Notes: generated by a model not told the origin, from the sequence alone. A stretch of DNA of 64,000 nucleotides from Archegozetes longisetosus (GCA_018873245.2 JAEMBT020000007.1:11615129-11679128); one strand, 5' to 3'. Counted from the stretch's first letter, positions 10,136 through 21,559 are shown. Numbers and translations are program-made.

Positions 10136-10988
10136 TATTAGTCTGAGGCTCTCATTATCGTGAATAGCCAATGTAGGTATCGGACTGAGATGCATTTTAA
10201 TTTACAGAAGTATTTATAGTGTTTTAGGTGTCTGCAAATTTCTAGAAAACTTACAAAAGGGCAAAATCAAAATTTTCATAATTAAACCACACATGTTTAT
10301 TACAAAAAATGACCTTCCGTAAGTTATATTATTATAGAAATTGTCCCATGGACTAGCTACAGTGAGACAAGCTCTAGCTGTAGATCACTTTTACTTGTAG
10401 AGCACATCTCAGTGGAATGCCAACACTTTTATCACTCAATGAATTGGGTTTTATTGTCTGAATATAATTTAATTAGAAAAATATTAAACACTAGCAAAAA
10501 AGTAATCAAAACAAATGAAAATATGTGAAGTGACGAAAATGATTTCAAAAAGATGTTTTAAATGTTTTTATTTGTTTATAACTCGTTTAATGAAATTATC
10601 CATTTCTCATGTTTGTTGTGCAACATTTGGTTTAATTTGATTAACGAAATAAACTTTAGCACTAATTATAATTGACTTTGGTACTGCATTGCAAATAATA
10701 AATTTGACATAAGTCCTGAATAGCACTTCAGAGCAAACATTATCAGTATGAATAATTGAGATAATAGAGACAAAGGCAAAATGCATTTATTTGCATATTT
10801 TTAAATTGATTCAAAAATACATGTATTTATTAAGATAGTTTCATAGCTTATCGTTAAAATGAATAATGAAAAACTTAGGATCTTCTAATTTAATACATTC
10901 ATGAGATTGAACGTTTAATGAATCAAAACAAATGCAATAATCGTTTAAACGCGTACTTTTATATGCACATAAATCTTTTCTCCATTTA
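10136..10988. other. AT-rich spacer between transposon remnants
   Basis: No gene or clear repeat recognised. Confidence 0.5.
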
Positions 10989-11320
10989 TTACTCTCGTAA
11001 TGTTTGCAGGGAAGTGCCGTTTAGGGTATTCAATACAAATCTCGAGTTTCGAGTTTTTCCGATTGAACAAATAATAAAAAAATTCAATATTTTCCGCAAT
11101 AAGCCCATCAATTTTTCCTCTCTTTCAATACTACATTCTTTTGGCTTAATTATGATTCCTTCAATTTTACGGTGTTTTGATATCGAGGAATCAGTGATTT
11201 GGTGAACATTATTTAAATGTCTACTACAAGTCGTTGTATTACCAGAAGTACGAATCATTATTTTGCCATTTTGCTTTTATATCATCCAATTTACTAAAGT
11301 GCTTCCAAGTCCGACTCACC
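10989..11320 (-). pseudogene. hAT-family transposase fragment with BED zinc finger
   Basis: Minus strand: VSRTWKHFSKLDDIKAKW from about 11320, then a frameshift into IRTSGNTTTCSRHLNNVH. This is the BED-finger pattern of hAT transposases (W-x-x-F-x-K-x-x-x-x-x-A-x-C...T-S-G-N-T-T-x-L-x-x-H-L-x-x-x-H). The Cys pair has been lost, since the first Cys position is Trp. The continuation (about 60 codons, ending FVLNTLNGTSLQTLRE) resembles the segment before the RNase H-like domain. No further transposase sequence follows, so it is a broken remnant. Confidence 0.75.
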
Positions 11321-11573
11321 ATAATTATTGTTGATTTTAATTAAAATTTTAAAATGTTTTTGCACGAAAAATAAACGCTAACTTTAGAATAGATATCAAA
11401 ACTATAAAAAGAATGTGCTATAAAATGATTTAATGTATTACTTTTGACAATAGAGGTGTGTCTGTTTTTAATACATTTATTTAAGTGCTTAAATTTTGGA
11501 TGATGTTTTTGAGAATTAAGCATTTTACAATAAAAACACATACTAATTAATAAAACTTGGATACTCGAAATTT

Positions 11574-11611
11574 AAACTCGAAACTCGGTGCTTCGACTGA
11601 GTTTCGAGTTT
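11574..11611. repeat. Perfect 13-bp palindrome, possible hAT end
   Basis: AAACTCGAAACTC and its exact complement around a 12-base loop, next to TTGTTCGCCCATTAGTG. Read in complement, the edge (CACTAATGGGCGAACAAACT) resembles hAT terminal repeats. A related CTCGAGTTTCGAG sequence occurs at about 11041, within the hAT fragment. Confidence 0.55.
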
Positions 11612-12375
11612 GTTCGCCCATTAGTGCTTATGTCACATTTATTATTTGCAATACTGCACAAATTCGTGTTTTAAACATAATAACTGTTGTAATCATTGTA
11701 AAAATATTGCCTAATATTACAGTTCTTAAGTTTTTTTCATAGAAAGGTTGAACAAGCTTTAAATTTAGTCAAAAATATAATTTCCGAAATTGAAAAATTC
11801 AGAAGAAATAACATCTTTGCTTTTTTGTTTAAGAGAGGACTTCCCCTATTCGTCAGATTAGAGAGAGTAGAGGACAAGACCCTTAAATGAGGCACTTTCC
11901 TTCCGAAAGAACACGTGGCGACCCTAATCATCAAACAATTGGTTTGAATTATTTTAATTCGAAACCAATATAAATGTAATGATGATTGCATTTGAAACTA
12001 TATCCAAAAGTAACTGAGCAAAATGAAAACAGAACCTGCACAGATTCTTTCCTTTCCAGTTTGAACATTAATTAATACAAATCTATCGATAGCTAATAAA
12101 TGAATTGAAATAAACTTTGATTTTAAGCATTTTGCAGGTTGCATCACATTACAGTTTAATTTTGTCTCCTTTTCACTTCAATTGATCATAAGTGCGGGGC
12201 ACGATTCACTATCGCACAAAGCAATAATACTTTCGAAAATATTCCTAAGATCATTGATGATAGCATTTGAATAACTAGAATTGTGTTTAACAATCAGCAT
12301 CATTTGTGACAACTCAAACTGAACTTAACTCATTCTTTAAAATGAATCGTTCCTTATGTTTGAAAGGCTTACAGC
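11612..12375. other. AT-rich spacer
   Basis: No gene recognised. Short open stretches at 11557-11742 and 11737-11991 lack domains or coding signature. Confidence 0.45.
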
Positions 12376-12804
12376 TACGGTTGCCAGATCTAGACTAGTC
12401 AGACCCTATCTCATATCGAAAGTAAGGATTCAATAAAATACAGAAATCTCAAGGAATACAATTTTCAAGAGTCAAATATTTCCATTTTTTCTCTAAATTA
12501 TTCAGTAGTTTAATAGTTAACTATAACTTTTTCAAATATGACTCACATGTCCTTTGCTACCAATGATCCCTCATCCTAATTCATAGTCTATTATAATGAA
12601 TACAAATTTTGAGATTACTTACTGTTTAAAAATTTGAGCACTAAAACATTGTATTTTCCTTAGAATATTTAATGCGATCCTGTCAGAAGACTCAATGTCC
12701 TCATAAATATAGCAATCAAATGATTTTTAATTTTTTGAAAATTTGCTTCGGTTTTCCTTTGATATTTTTATGAGAGATAGAGCAGATCTGACCTGGCAAC
12801 CGTA
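12376..12804. mobile_element. MITE-like element with TACGGTTGCCAG ends, about 429 bp
   Basis: Left end TACGGTTGCCAGATC...CCCTATCTCAT and right end ATGAGAGATAGAGCAGATCTG...CTGGCAACCGTA are inverted repeats of about 35-40 bp. The interior is AT-rich and non-coding. Confidence 0.7.
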
Positions 12805-13984
12805 TTTAGAGCCCGTTAGTCATATTCAAATTATTGTCTTATTTGAGTGCTGATTGCTTTATACAGGAAAAATGACGATAGCTGACACAGTTTTTGAACT
12901 CATCTGATCTAACAGAGAGTTGATTGTTATAATGATGGATCTAGGATGGAGCGCTAAAGTTAATCAACTTAAGATTGTTTAACTGCCATAAGACTGCAAT
13001 AACGCATAGCTCATCCAAGTAGAATTTCACTGGAACATTAAGTCGCTTCCTTTACTGCAATGAAACTTGCAATAATCAGGAAGTCTAATCCTCATTACTG
13101 TTAAATTAATATTATAAAATATAACAGTAATAATATCACTCTTAAAACAAACCTTTAAGTAGCGTTCATTTTAGCGCCAAATTATACATTTTTAGAAAAC
13201 ATAACTGATTCAATGATAGTTTGCACAAATTTCCTAACCAAATAAGGATTTTTAATTATGATAAGACACACCATTGATCAATAAATGAAACATAGGACAT
13301 GAAGCCATTCAAAAATTCGCTAAATTGAATCTAAAGTATAACTATAATTGATGCGATATATTAAAGCCATTGAGATAATTATCGTTACTTGATATTTTAT
13401 TGAACAGTTTGACATTGATATATTTGAAATAAATTTTGTTGAGCTATAAAATTGAAGACTTTTATTTGATAAAAGCATTTGATAACAAAGTTACTACTAA
13501 GTTTGGTATGAATTAAGTTTTATAAATGAAGACTTCTAAACTTTTCAAAGGTTACCTAAAAATTAAATTAAGTTAAATGTCCTAAAACTAAACAAAATAA
13601 GTTAAGAATAAAATACTGATTTATTCAATGGAAACAACTGATTAGTTGAATCAATACTTTGGTGTATTCCATTAATGACTAGTTTATCATAAATTAAAAG
13701 CTACTCAAAATTTTCTAAAGCAAGACTTTAAATGTCTTTTATAAGCAAATAAGATGTCAATAACAGCATAATCAACAGTTGTTCATCTAAAGATGATAAA
13801 TATGAGGAATTCACGTGCAGTAAACCACTCGAAAACTTCTCAGATAATAGGATATATATAAGCAGTTGATTTTTCATCAAATCATTTCAACTTTATATAC
13901 AGCTTGAGAGAACAGATCAAGATGGTTGAAAACTGCGCGTCATTTGTCTTCAACATCACATCAAAGAGTTAGAAATTTGAGTTT
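12805..13984. other. AT-rich spacer
   Basis: No gene recognised. A small inverted repeat lies near 13095-13140 (ATTACTGTTAAAT / ATAACAGTAAT). The right end should contain the 3' UTR of the minus-strand gene that ends at 13985. Confidence 0.45.
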
Positions 13985-15479
13985 TCATTTAATCAGTTTA
14001 TGACGATTCGCATTTAGAGATTCAACTTTGCTTTTCCAACCAATCCTACCAAATATTGTTGTTTTACTACTACTATTGTTCAATTTATTGTTAATCTTCG
14101 GATTAGGACCTGTCACATAATCAGATTCAACGATATCATCGTCAGTGTATATATCATCAAATTTATCATCAATACTGATAGTACGGAAGAACTTGTCGTC
14201 TTCATCAGCAGAATACGGCTTTTCATTGTAGTTAAACATAACTCCGAGCACTACATTAATAGCAGATGTGTCGTAATGATGACAACCGCTATAACGATAT
14301 AACGGCTTCTTATCGAACCGACAGCCAGAGGCCTGACTACCGATGGGAGCAATACATTCCTGAGTGAGTGCACATCTGACCCATGGAAGCATTAAGTAAT
14401 TATGTATACGATCCGTATTATAAAGCAATATATGACTCGGTTTTATCATACGGTGAAAAAAGTAGTTGTCTTGAGGTGTCTTAAAGTATTCAAACATCCG
14501 CGGGTGAGTTAAACTGGAAGTCGGCTGATCTATAGTCCACGATATTATGCCTTCTTTTCGGCCCTTTTCTACCAATTGGTTTGCTTTCTGTTCGGCCGAT
14601 GGAATCAGATAATAGTGTGGATCTAACCATAAGGCTGAACCCGTCTGGTTGAGCACTTCTTGGAGTATAATTGGTCGGAATGCAAACAATTTGAGATCTC
14701 TTACATGTGAGGGAAATATATCGTAATTGAATTTACGTATTATACATAAAGTCTGGTATTGAGGTTCGGCTTGAGTTTGGGCTCGAGTTCGGGATTCCGT
14801 TTCAGCCTTAGAGACTGTTTCTGATGAAGATTCAAATGTGACTTGAGATGAGGTTTGGGATTGAGATTCGTTACAAACAGAACTTATCTGTCATTCGAGA
14901 TAAAGAAAAAAATCGTTAATCATTTGAAAATAAAGACATATTTTGTGGATTATATTGAACTAAGGTTTATAAAAATTGAAAAATATATCATTAGTTATAT
15001 TAATATAAAATGAATACCAAATGGATTTGTTTCTGATCTAAACCCAGATCATAGATAATAAGCGAGTAACTGAATGAAATATAATCTTGAAACGATTTAA
15101 TAAAACCAATCGCTAAGTTGATTTGTTCAGAATTAATAGCAGTAACAAAAACCGGTAAACTTTTATTATAAACATGACTTGTATTAAAGAAACGCGCATT
15201 TGTATTGAAACCTAAGGCTCTCAAATATTTATCACATTTTAGTTCACTTTCTTCGCTATTTATGCCGTTATTGTTGTCATTATTGCCAGAAATGACAACT
15301 CCTTTCAGATGAGACAATTGTCTGTGAGTTTCAGTCACTATATTATTGATGGTTGGCTTCGGATCTCCTAAAAGACAATAGAAAATAGTTGTGAAAGCAA
15401 TGCATAGCATCAACAGAAGAACGCCTTTAACACGCATTTGACACTTGATTGCACTCAAAATAAGTCTAATGAATGGCAT
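13985..15479 (-). CDS. Type II membrane protein, uncharacterised glycosyltransferase-like family
   Basis: Two exons, 15479-15018 and 14887-13985, joined by a 130-bp GT-AG intron in phase 0, give 454 aa. Residues about 17-38 are hydrophobic after a short basic N-terminus, so a Golgi/ER type II anchor is likely. The lumenal part holds conserved-looking blocks: LPVFVTAINSEQINLAIGF, then SLIIYDLGLD, FPSHVRDLKLFAFRPIILQE, GSALWLDPHYYL, LTHPRMFEYF, FHRMIKPSHILLYNTD, LPWVRCALTQECIAPIGSQA and CRFDKKPLYRYSGCHHYD. I recall this as an animal family of unknown function (possibly the DUF1647 type), but the label is unsure. A Ser/Gln/Thr-rich run after VCNESQ at the start of exon 2 looks like an inserted disordered loop. 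Enzymatic activity is inference only. Confidence 0.8.
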
Positions 15480-16022
15480 CTCATCAACAAAGCTATTAAT
15501 GCATTCAATAATACATTCAAATACGAGATTTCATTCAATCTCTTATTATTTATTAATTTATTATTATTAATAGCGGCCAACCCATCCATTCAATGCAAAA
15601 ACAAATATCTGCAGCGAATCATTCAATTAATTTTCAATTAATGCAGTTAACTAATCATTCGTTCATTTTATTAATTATCAAATCAATCGATATTAAAAAT
15701 GGGCTTTGGTTTTAATTTCTGGTTATTTCTCTCATTAGATGATCGAATGCAGAAAAAGGCAAAACTTTTTTGCTTCAAACCTATTTGAGTAAAGACAGAT
15801 CTCATGGCCAAAGGGCGTAACCCAACAATTGGCTCAAAACTGCATAGTATGCAGTATGCATTTTCTCAGTACAGCACTAAACATTAGACAGCAATTACGT
15901 TACCAAACCCTAAAACACTTGCAATTTTCAACGGCTTTCGTTTCGAATTTTGATGCAACTCTCAATGTCGTGGTTTTTGTTAATTGCCGCAAGAGAGCTG
16001 CAGTCTTCAGTTTTTAAACAAG
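15480..16022. other. Upstream region of the membrane-protein gene
   Basis: Non-coding; presumably contains its promoter. No motif recognised. Confidence 0.4.
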
Positions 16023-16455
16023 TTCTAAACTTTATTAATGTTTGACTGCATTACAATTTATTAATGCGATGGCAACATCTTATAGGTGTCAAAATTAAGT
16101 CTGGCCTTAATTAATATTCAATCAAACTTTTCAACTAAATTCAATTAATGTATATTTTATTTTTAAATGAATTTGTTTTACATATTATTTACCTTTAAGT
16201 ATGTCTTAGAAAGAAAGAGAGGAAGATAGTGTGTCGTTGCTTTGGCTAACTATTTCACTTTTCGTGTATTTAACTAACAATAATTGTAATTAATAAAGGT
16301 AAAATCAAAAATAAAACCTGATATTAAAACAATCATAAGTCACGTTAATATTGAAAACTTAAGCCTCAGTCACAACTTATACAATAACTTGATTTACAAT
16401 TGACTTAGAATTCTGTTAAGTTTACAATCTATTCAGATTTTACACCTAAGATGCT
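16023..16455. repeat. Diverged copy of the zyg11 3' flank (matches 21134-21559)
   Basis: Begins TTCTAAACTTTATTAATGTT in both places and runs in parallel to TTTTACACCT. By eye identity is roughly 85-90% with small indels. In the intact locus this sequence sits just past the zyg11 stop codon. Confidence 0.9.
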
Positions 16456-16770
16456 CGGAGAAAAAATCTGCACAAAATTCAATTATTTATAACTTTGTAA
16501 TTAGTGACTGAAAATGAAAGAAATTTGAGATAGAATTAACTTAATAATAAATAAATAATTTTAGTTCAGTTAATTGCCGATAGTGGCCTGTTGTCCATAA
16601 CTGCGAGTATTCGAGTTCTAATGCACGACAATAGGCTTTGGAAATAATTTTCTGGTAGTTTAGTCATTTCTCTTTTAATTTTCCGGTTATTTATTCAACA
16701 AATTTAGCGACGGCTTAAGCGCACGCATTCTCAACTTATTTAAACACTTTTTTGTTTTGTTACTCACAAA
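16456..16770. other. Unrelated sequence inside the duplicated block
   Basis: About 315 bp that replaces the part of the zyg11 gene present at 21560-23210. No gene or repeat recognised in it. Confidence 0.5.
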
Positions 16771-17649
16771 ATGATACTCACAACATCTCCTGGGATCTTG
16801 AAATGAATTAATGTTAGGCTCCCGTTTCGCAACATCTTTAATGATAGATAGAAGTCATTTAAATTTTATTTTATTTCGAGTCAGTAACAAAACAAAACAA
16901 AAACACTTACAGTAGTGTCATATCGATGAGCTTGCATTGCATCTAAAAGTCTTGCGATGATTTGACGTTTAACTTTGATATTAAAATTATGTTTTGCTTC
17001 ATCGGATTTGACGATATAAAACAGAGAGGCTGAGGCAGCGATTTGTATTTGTTTTTCTTGTAAATGCCTTGACATCGACAGCAATACAATATCGAGAGCT
17101 CGGTTCACATTATGGAAATTCGTCTATTTATAAATTATAGGTTATTTCATTTTTAATAATTCAGTTGTGTTCAGAGAAGTAGAATTTGAAAAGTTTAGAT
17201 TAATAAATTAGCTCCAATACATAGCTGTAATACATGAATAATAAATCAATTCATACTTCAAATCTAAAACAGTGAAACAAATCGTTTAAAGTTCGTCTCA
17301 AAAACTCTACTCTATCGATATAAGCTTCACATCCTGTAAGTATTTGTTCTTCAGTTGCATCACCAGAAATCTATTACAAAAGTAACCAATTCATTACATC
17401 GAATCACATCAAATCTAATTAGAGTCAAAATTAGAATCAATTTACAGAATTTGCTGGTATGGTTCGTCTATAGGCCGCTTCATTGGCTGTATTGTACAGT
17501 CCTAGAGATTCGAGTGGTTTAGATTCTCGTGATTATTAACAAAATCACAAAATTAATCAAATATTGAAATACCTTAAATCGAGATGTTGTAAAGTAGTTT
17601 TCATTTGAGGGCTTATCAAGTACTTCAAGTATGGACGCGAAGAATCAAT
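16771..17649 (-). pseudogene. Truncated, internally deleted copy of the zyg11-like gene
   Basis: 16771-17533 matches 23211-23973 with about two differences in 763 bp. 17534-17649 matches 24433-24548 with about two more. It carries exons equivalent to 9 (16835-16782), 8 (17123-16911), 7 (17370-17257), most of exon 6, and then the end of exon 3 fused directly through intron 3 sequence. About 459 bp (exons 4, 5 and part of 6) are deleted, and everything 5' of mid exon 3 and 3' of exon 9 is missing. The fusion destroys reading continuity, so it is a pseudogene although the retained exons are intact. At the left it abuts unrelated sequence and then a more diverged copy of the zyg11 3' flank. Confidence 0.92.
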
Positions 17650-17849
17650 TGTTGAGGTCTGAATCAAACGATTTAGACTACTGACAAGTAATAGATCGTT
17701 CTTGAAGTAAACCAATAGGTTCCACACACCATTTATGAAATTGCTACCCATCCAAACTATAATAGAATTATTGTAAAATAAACTTCAAAAACATTTTGAT
17801 TGATTTCGGTAGACTCCATGAGTTTTTCTTTTATTCATATTGAATCATA
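17650..17849. other. Spacer, nothing recognised
   Basis: Short AT-rich stretch between the pseudogene and the foldback element. Confidence 0.4.
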
Positions 17850-18815
17850 TAATATGTTACTAAGAAGGAGCTTTTAGTTCTTTCTCAAAAATTTCAAATT
17901 CTAGCGACTACCAACTTAAAGATAATGTATTAACTTAAAATTTAATCACAAATCAAAATGCTGAGCACTAGTTTTAATGATAAATTGGATTAAAGTTTAA
18001 TGTGGCTTCTAACAGATTTGCTCATTAAACGCTTTAACCCCTTAAAACATTCTTTATATAATATATTTACTATAAAAGTTAAACGTTTTAAAAACATTTA
18101 ACTTACGTTAATTTAATAAGAGTTTTTAAATGTTTAAAAAATAATTTATTTTTGTTTTAATTTGACTTATGAATATGGTAGTTAATAGAGGGATAGTTAA
18201 AACAAAGTATCTCTACAATGAATACAAAATTTAAAAGATATTTCGTTACAACTTATTTCACTACAAGTATGTACGTCAAAATTAAAACAATATTTTTAAT
18301 AAATTATTTATTAAACATTTAAAAACTCCTATCAAAGTAACATAAGAGTTGAGTGTTTTTATAATGCTATTTAACTTTTATGGTAGATATTTGCTATAAA
18401 GTATGCTTTAAGGGGTTAAAACATTTAATGGACAAATCTGTCTGAAGATACTAGACCATTTTAGTTCTAAATTTTTAAATTAGTTTTAGTTATAGTTAAA
18501 GTTATTTATCAAATTATGATTAATTTTAGTCAAAGTTAAAGTTTTTCAGTTCGTTAAATTCATTAATTTTAGTTAAAGTTATAGTTAACTTTAACTTTAA
18601 CTAAAAAGAGATTCAAGTTAACTCAAATTTTATAGTTAACTTAATAAGGTCTAGAAGATACGCTAAATTTTAATTCAATTCAGCATTAAAATTAGTGCTC
18701 AACATTTTGTATTGTGAATAAATTTTGTATCATGATTTTATTTTTGAATTTGTAATCATTAGAAGTTCAAATTTTTGAGACAGAACTGAAAGTTTCTTCT
18801 GAGTTAAATATTAGG
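17850..18815. mobile_element. Large foldback element, about 0.96 kb
   Basis: The left arm contains CTCAAAAATTT, CAAAATGCTGAGCACTAG, CAGATTTG and CTTTAACCCCTTAAA in order. The right arm holds their complements in reverse order (TTTAAGGGGTTAAA near 18405, CAAATCTGTCTG near 18432, TTAGTGCTCAACATTTTG near 18692, AAATTTTTGAGAC near 18772). The right arm is longer because about 190 bp of TTTAGTTAAAGTTATAG-like repeats (about 18465-18650) separate two matching blocks. Outer borders are approximate. Confidence 0.6.
18465..18650 (+). repeat. Degenerate TTAGTTAAAG tandem repeats
   Basis: Repeated TTTTAGTTAAAGTTATAG-like units, followed by the complementary TTAACTTTAACTTTAACTAA. Sits inside the right arm of the foldback element, apparently as an insertion or expansion. 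Confidence 0.7.
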
Positions 18816-20675
18816 AGAACCTATGATAAGAGTCTGAGTAACAAACAAACTTTTGATAAACCTTTTAGAAATAAAAAACAAATAGAAAAATCTATAGAAA
18901 AATATTGGTGTCTTCGTATCAATACATCTTAGCCTTTATAAATGATTTGCCGATGTCTACCATTACTGAACATAACTTTATGAGTTATCTACCAATTAAG
19001 ACATAAATAAAAAGATGTTATTACATTTATATTTGTATACATTGGTGATAACATATTTGACACCCCTTTAATTATCACTTCGGAATAATACTCATAAAAA
19101 TCAATATCAATTTTATCAAAACTGTATGGATTTATTATTTCATTAGTTAATTAATGATAATTAATTGAAATAATGTCATACTTTGTCTGTCTTTTCTTGA
19201 ATAAATCGATACCATTTTCATTCTGTTCCAATATGAATCTATAAATTAAATTAAAACCATTGTAAATAATTGAAAGTAAAGAACCCATTCCAATTGCAAT
19301 TAATGCATTGACTACCTAAAATTTGGCGAATCGCATAGACATTCGATTGAATCAGCGGTCGATTGACAGATAGACATCACATCAGCCATTGATTGGTAAA
19401 CAATTGGTTAGCTAATAAATGAATTTAAATAATACTCAAATCACTGTTTTATTAATTGTTTAATAAATTACAGTGACTTAATGAAGAATTACTAAATTAA
19501 TATTATTTTAAATAAGCTGATTGCATATAGTAGTACAACATATTGTTTGTATTCTCTTTTATTGTACGTAGTGTTAAACGGAAATGCCTTATGTATAGTG
19601 TTGAGCAGGTCCGGGTTCCAGAGGTTCGTGGATGAACCTCAAGCATAAACTTTAACCCTCACCTTAAGATTCTGAATCCTACCAACCCCTGACCTCTAAA
19701 CTTTTGAATATATACCCAATTGTATATTTTAAGCATTGTAAAGAATATCTTGAAATTACAGTAATGCACACTTGTTTCACACTTTTCTTGCAATAGACAA
19801 TACATCAACAGATTCCTTTAGTTATCACATACAACATAAATATTCCACCAATTGTATTAAATTTCGATAAATTAATGGTCTAAACCCGAGGTTCAGGTTC
19901 GGGTTTGAGCTCGAGAGCTTCTGAGGTTCATTTATGCCTAGTAGAGGATAGTTTCATCAATTAGTAGTTTCATGGTTTTTATTTAAAAAGATTTAAAGTG
20001 TTCAACGATTCAGCCCTTAAAAAATAACTTAGACCTAGAATTGAGTCAATCATTCAACGATTTTAATCAATAATCAATATAATAGAAACAGAATTGTAAC
20101 ATATATATTCTAAAATTGTTTGCCATCCATTTGTCCACTTAATAATTAATTCCTATTCAAAATCTTATATTGATTGCACTGAAAATGAATGATTGATAGA
20201 ACCAAAGATGAATAGTTAACTTGTATTTGAAAGCTATGAACAATGTTCAAATTTATATACAATTCGTTTCATTGTGGATATCAGACAACATGCTTAGAAA
20301 TGGAATAAATTTCAATACGACAATCATTTACGAATTTGAGAAATTGAAAAACTTTGTCAAATCTGAATTGCATCCAATTGTTTAATAATAATCTAATTTA
20401 TTGCTATATTTGAACCTTTATATAAAAAAATCATGCCTTACATCCAATTAAGTGTGGAAAAGGGCTGTAAATATTTTTTTTGTTCAACTAATCTTTGGCT
20501 ATGATTTTGAAAAGTAGTCATTATCAAAGAACAGATATAAGGATAACTGAATCTAAACTAAACTAAAAAATGAATAGATTTGACTGAAGTTTTATTTGAG
20601 ACAAACTTAAGACTTATTAAGAATTAGATATTATGTGAATGAATAAATGAGAGACATTAGTAATGGTTGTAATAC
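18816..20675. other. AT-rich spacer with a small GC-richer patch
   Basis: No gene recognised. At 19597-19945 there is a patch with GAGGTTC motifs: a hairpin GAGGTTC-6 nt-GAACCTC at 19621-19640 and GAGGTTCAGGTTCGGGTTTG near 19889. It may be a short non-autonomous element. The missing 3' exons of the eIF5A pseudogene were looked for here and not found. Confidence 0.45.
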
Positions 20676-20985
20676 CTGGAAGTCACTGCGATTCACATTC
20701 GGTACATCGATATTATGAGTCGATGGACACAAGTCTTCGTACTTCTTATTGTTGAATATGTCCAGACCAACCAAATGCACCTTAAATTGAGTAGAATTAG
20801 AACAATTGCGTAATTAATGTGTTGGCGGTCATGTCTGACCTTTGCGTGTCCGTGTTTGCCAGTCTTTGAAGTACTCGTTTCCATAATCTTGCAAGGTCTT
20901 TGCTTAATCATGACGAAGCCGTTCTAGCGAAGTGATGAACATTGAAATGGATATGTAGCCAAAGCGCCTCCTGATAGTCTTGATT
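20676..20985 (-). pseudogene. eIF5A pseudogene fragment with an intron
   Basis: Minus strand. From about 20985: SGGALATYPFQCSSLR, then TAG at 20926-20924, then [20 protein letters not shown] and TGKHGHAK to 20840. A 59-bp GT-AG intron follows (20839-20781), then [20 protein letters not shown] and [15 protein letters not shown] to 20676, followed by GTATTA. This is translation factor eIF5A, including the loop around the hypusine lysine (TGKHGHAK). The conserved Lys of LRKNGF is now a stop (AAG to TAG). The Met of YPMQCS is Phe and the alignment decays upstream. No exon for the C-terminal OB domain follows. The retained intron means a DNA-level duplication or a partly spliced retrocopy. The functional gene must be elsewhere. 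Confidence 0.88.
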
Positions 20986-21133
20986 GCCTTACATTACAAA
21001 TATATAATAGTCTTAACAACCGATTATTATGTATCAAATTCAACGAAAATATTAGCAATACAATCAATTTACTTCAAAAATATAAAATAAATTTAGTAGT
21101 GAATCAAAAGTAGTAAATAGTAGATAATAAATT
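20986..21133. other. Spacer
   Basis: AT-rich, nothing recognised. Confidence 0.4.
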
Positions 21134-21559
21134 TCTAAACTTTATTAATGTTTGACTGCATTACAACTTACTATGCGATGCCAACATCTTATAGGCGTCA
21201 AAATTAAGTTTGACTTTAATTAATATTCAATCAAACTTTTCAACTAAATTCAATTAATGTATATTTTATTTTTAAATGAATTTGTTTTACATATTATTTA
21301 CCTTTAGATGTATTATACAAAGAAAGATAGGAAGAGTGTCATTGCTTTATCTAACTATTTGACTTTTCGTGCACTTAATTAACAATAATTACAATTATTG
21401 TTAATAAAAATAAAATCAAAAATAAAACTTGATATTAAAATAATCATCAGTCACGTTAATATTGAAAACTTAAGCCTCAGTCACAACTTATACAATAATT
21501 TGATTTACAATTGACTTAGAATTCCGTTAAGTTTACAATTTATTTAGATTTTACACCTA
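21134..21559. repeat. zyg11 3' flank, the partner of 16023-16455
   Basis: Diverged duplicate of 16023-16455, located directly downstream of the zyg11 stop codon (21626), so probably 3' UTR and flank. Confidence 0.9.

Noticed and set aside
11341-11541. 66-codon minus-strand open stretch with several Cys and His
   Set aside because: Looks finger-like at first, but spacing fits no zinc-finger class and composition is that of AT-rich random sequence.
16881-17108. A separate 75-aa gene identical to one at 23321-23548
   Set aside because: Both are exon 8 (with intron borders) of the zyg11-like gene and its pseudogene copy, not independent genes.
19597-19945. Possible hAT-like non-autonomous element with GAGGTTC motifs
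   Set aside because: The two ends match only weakly; kept as a note in the spacer description rather than called as an element.
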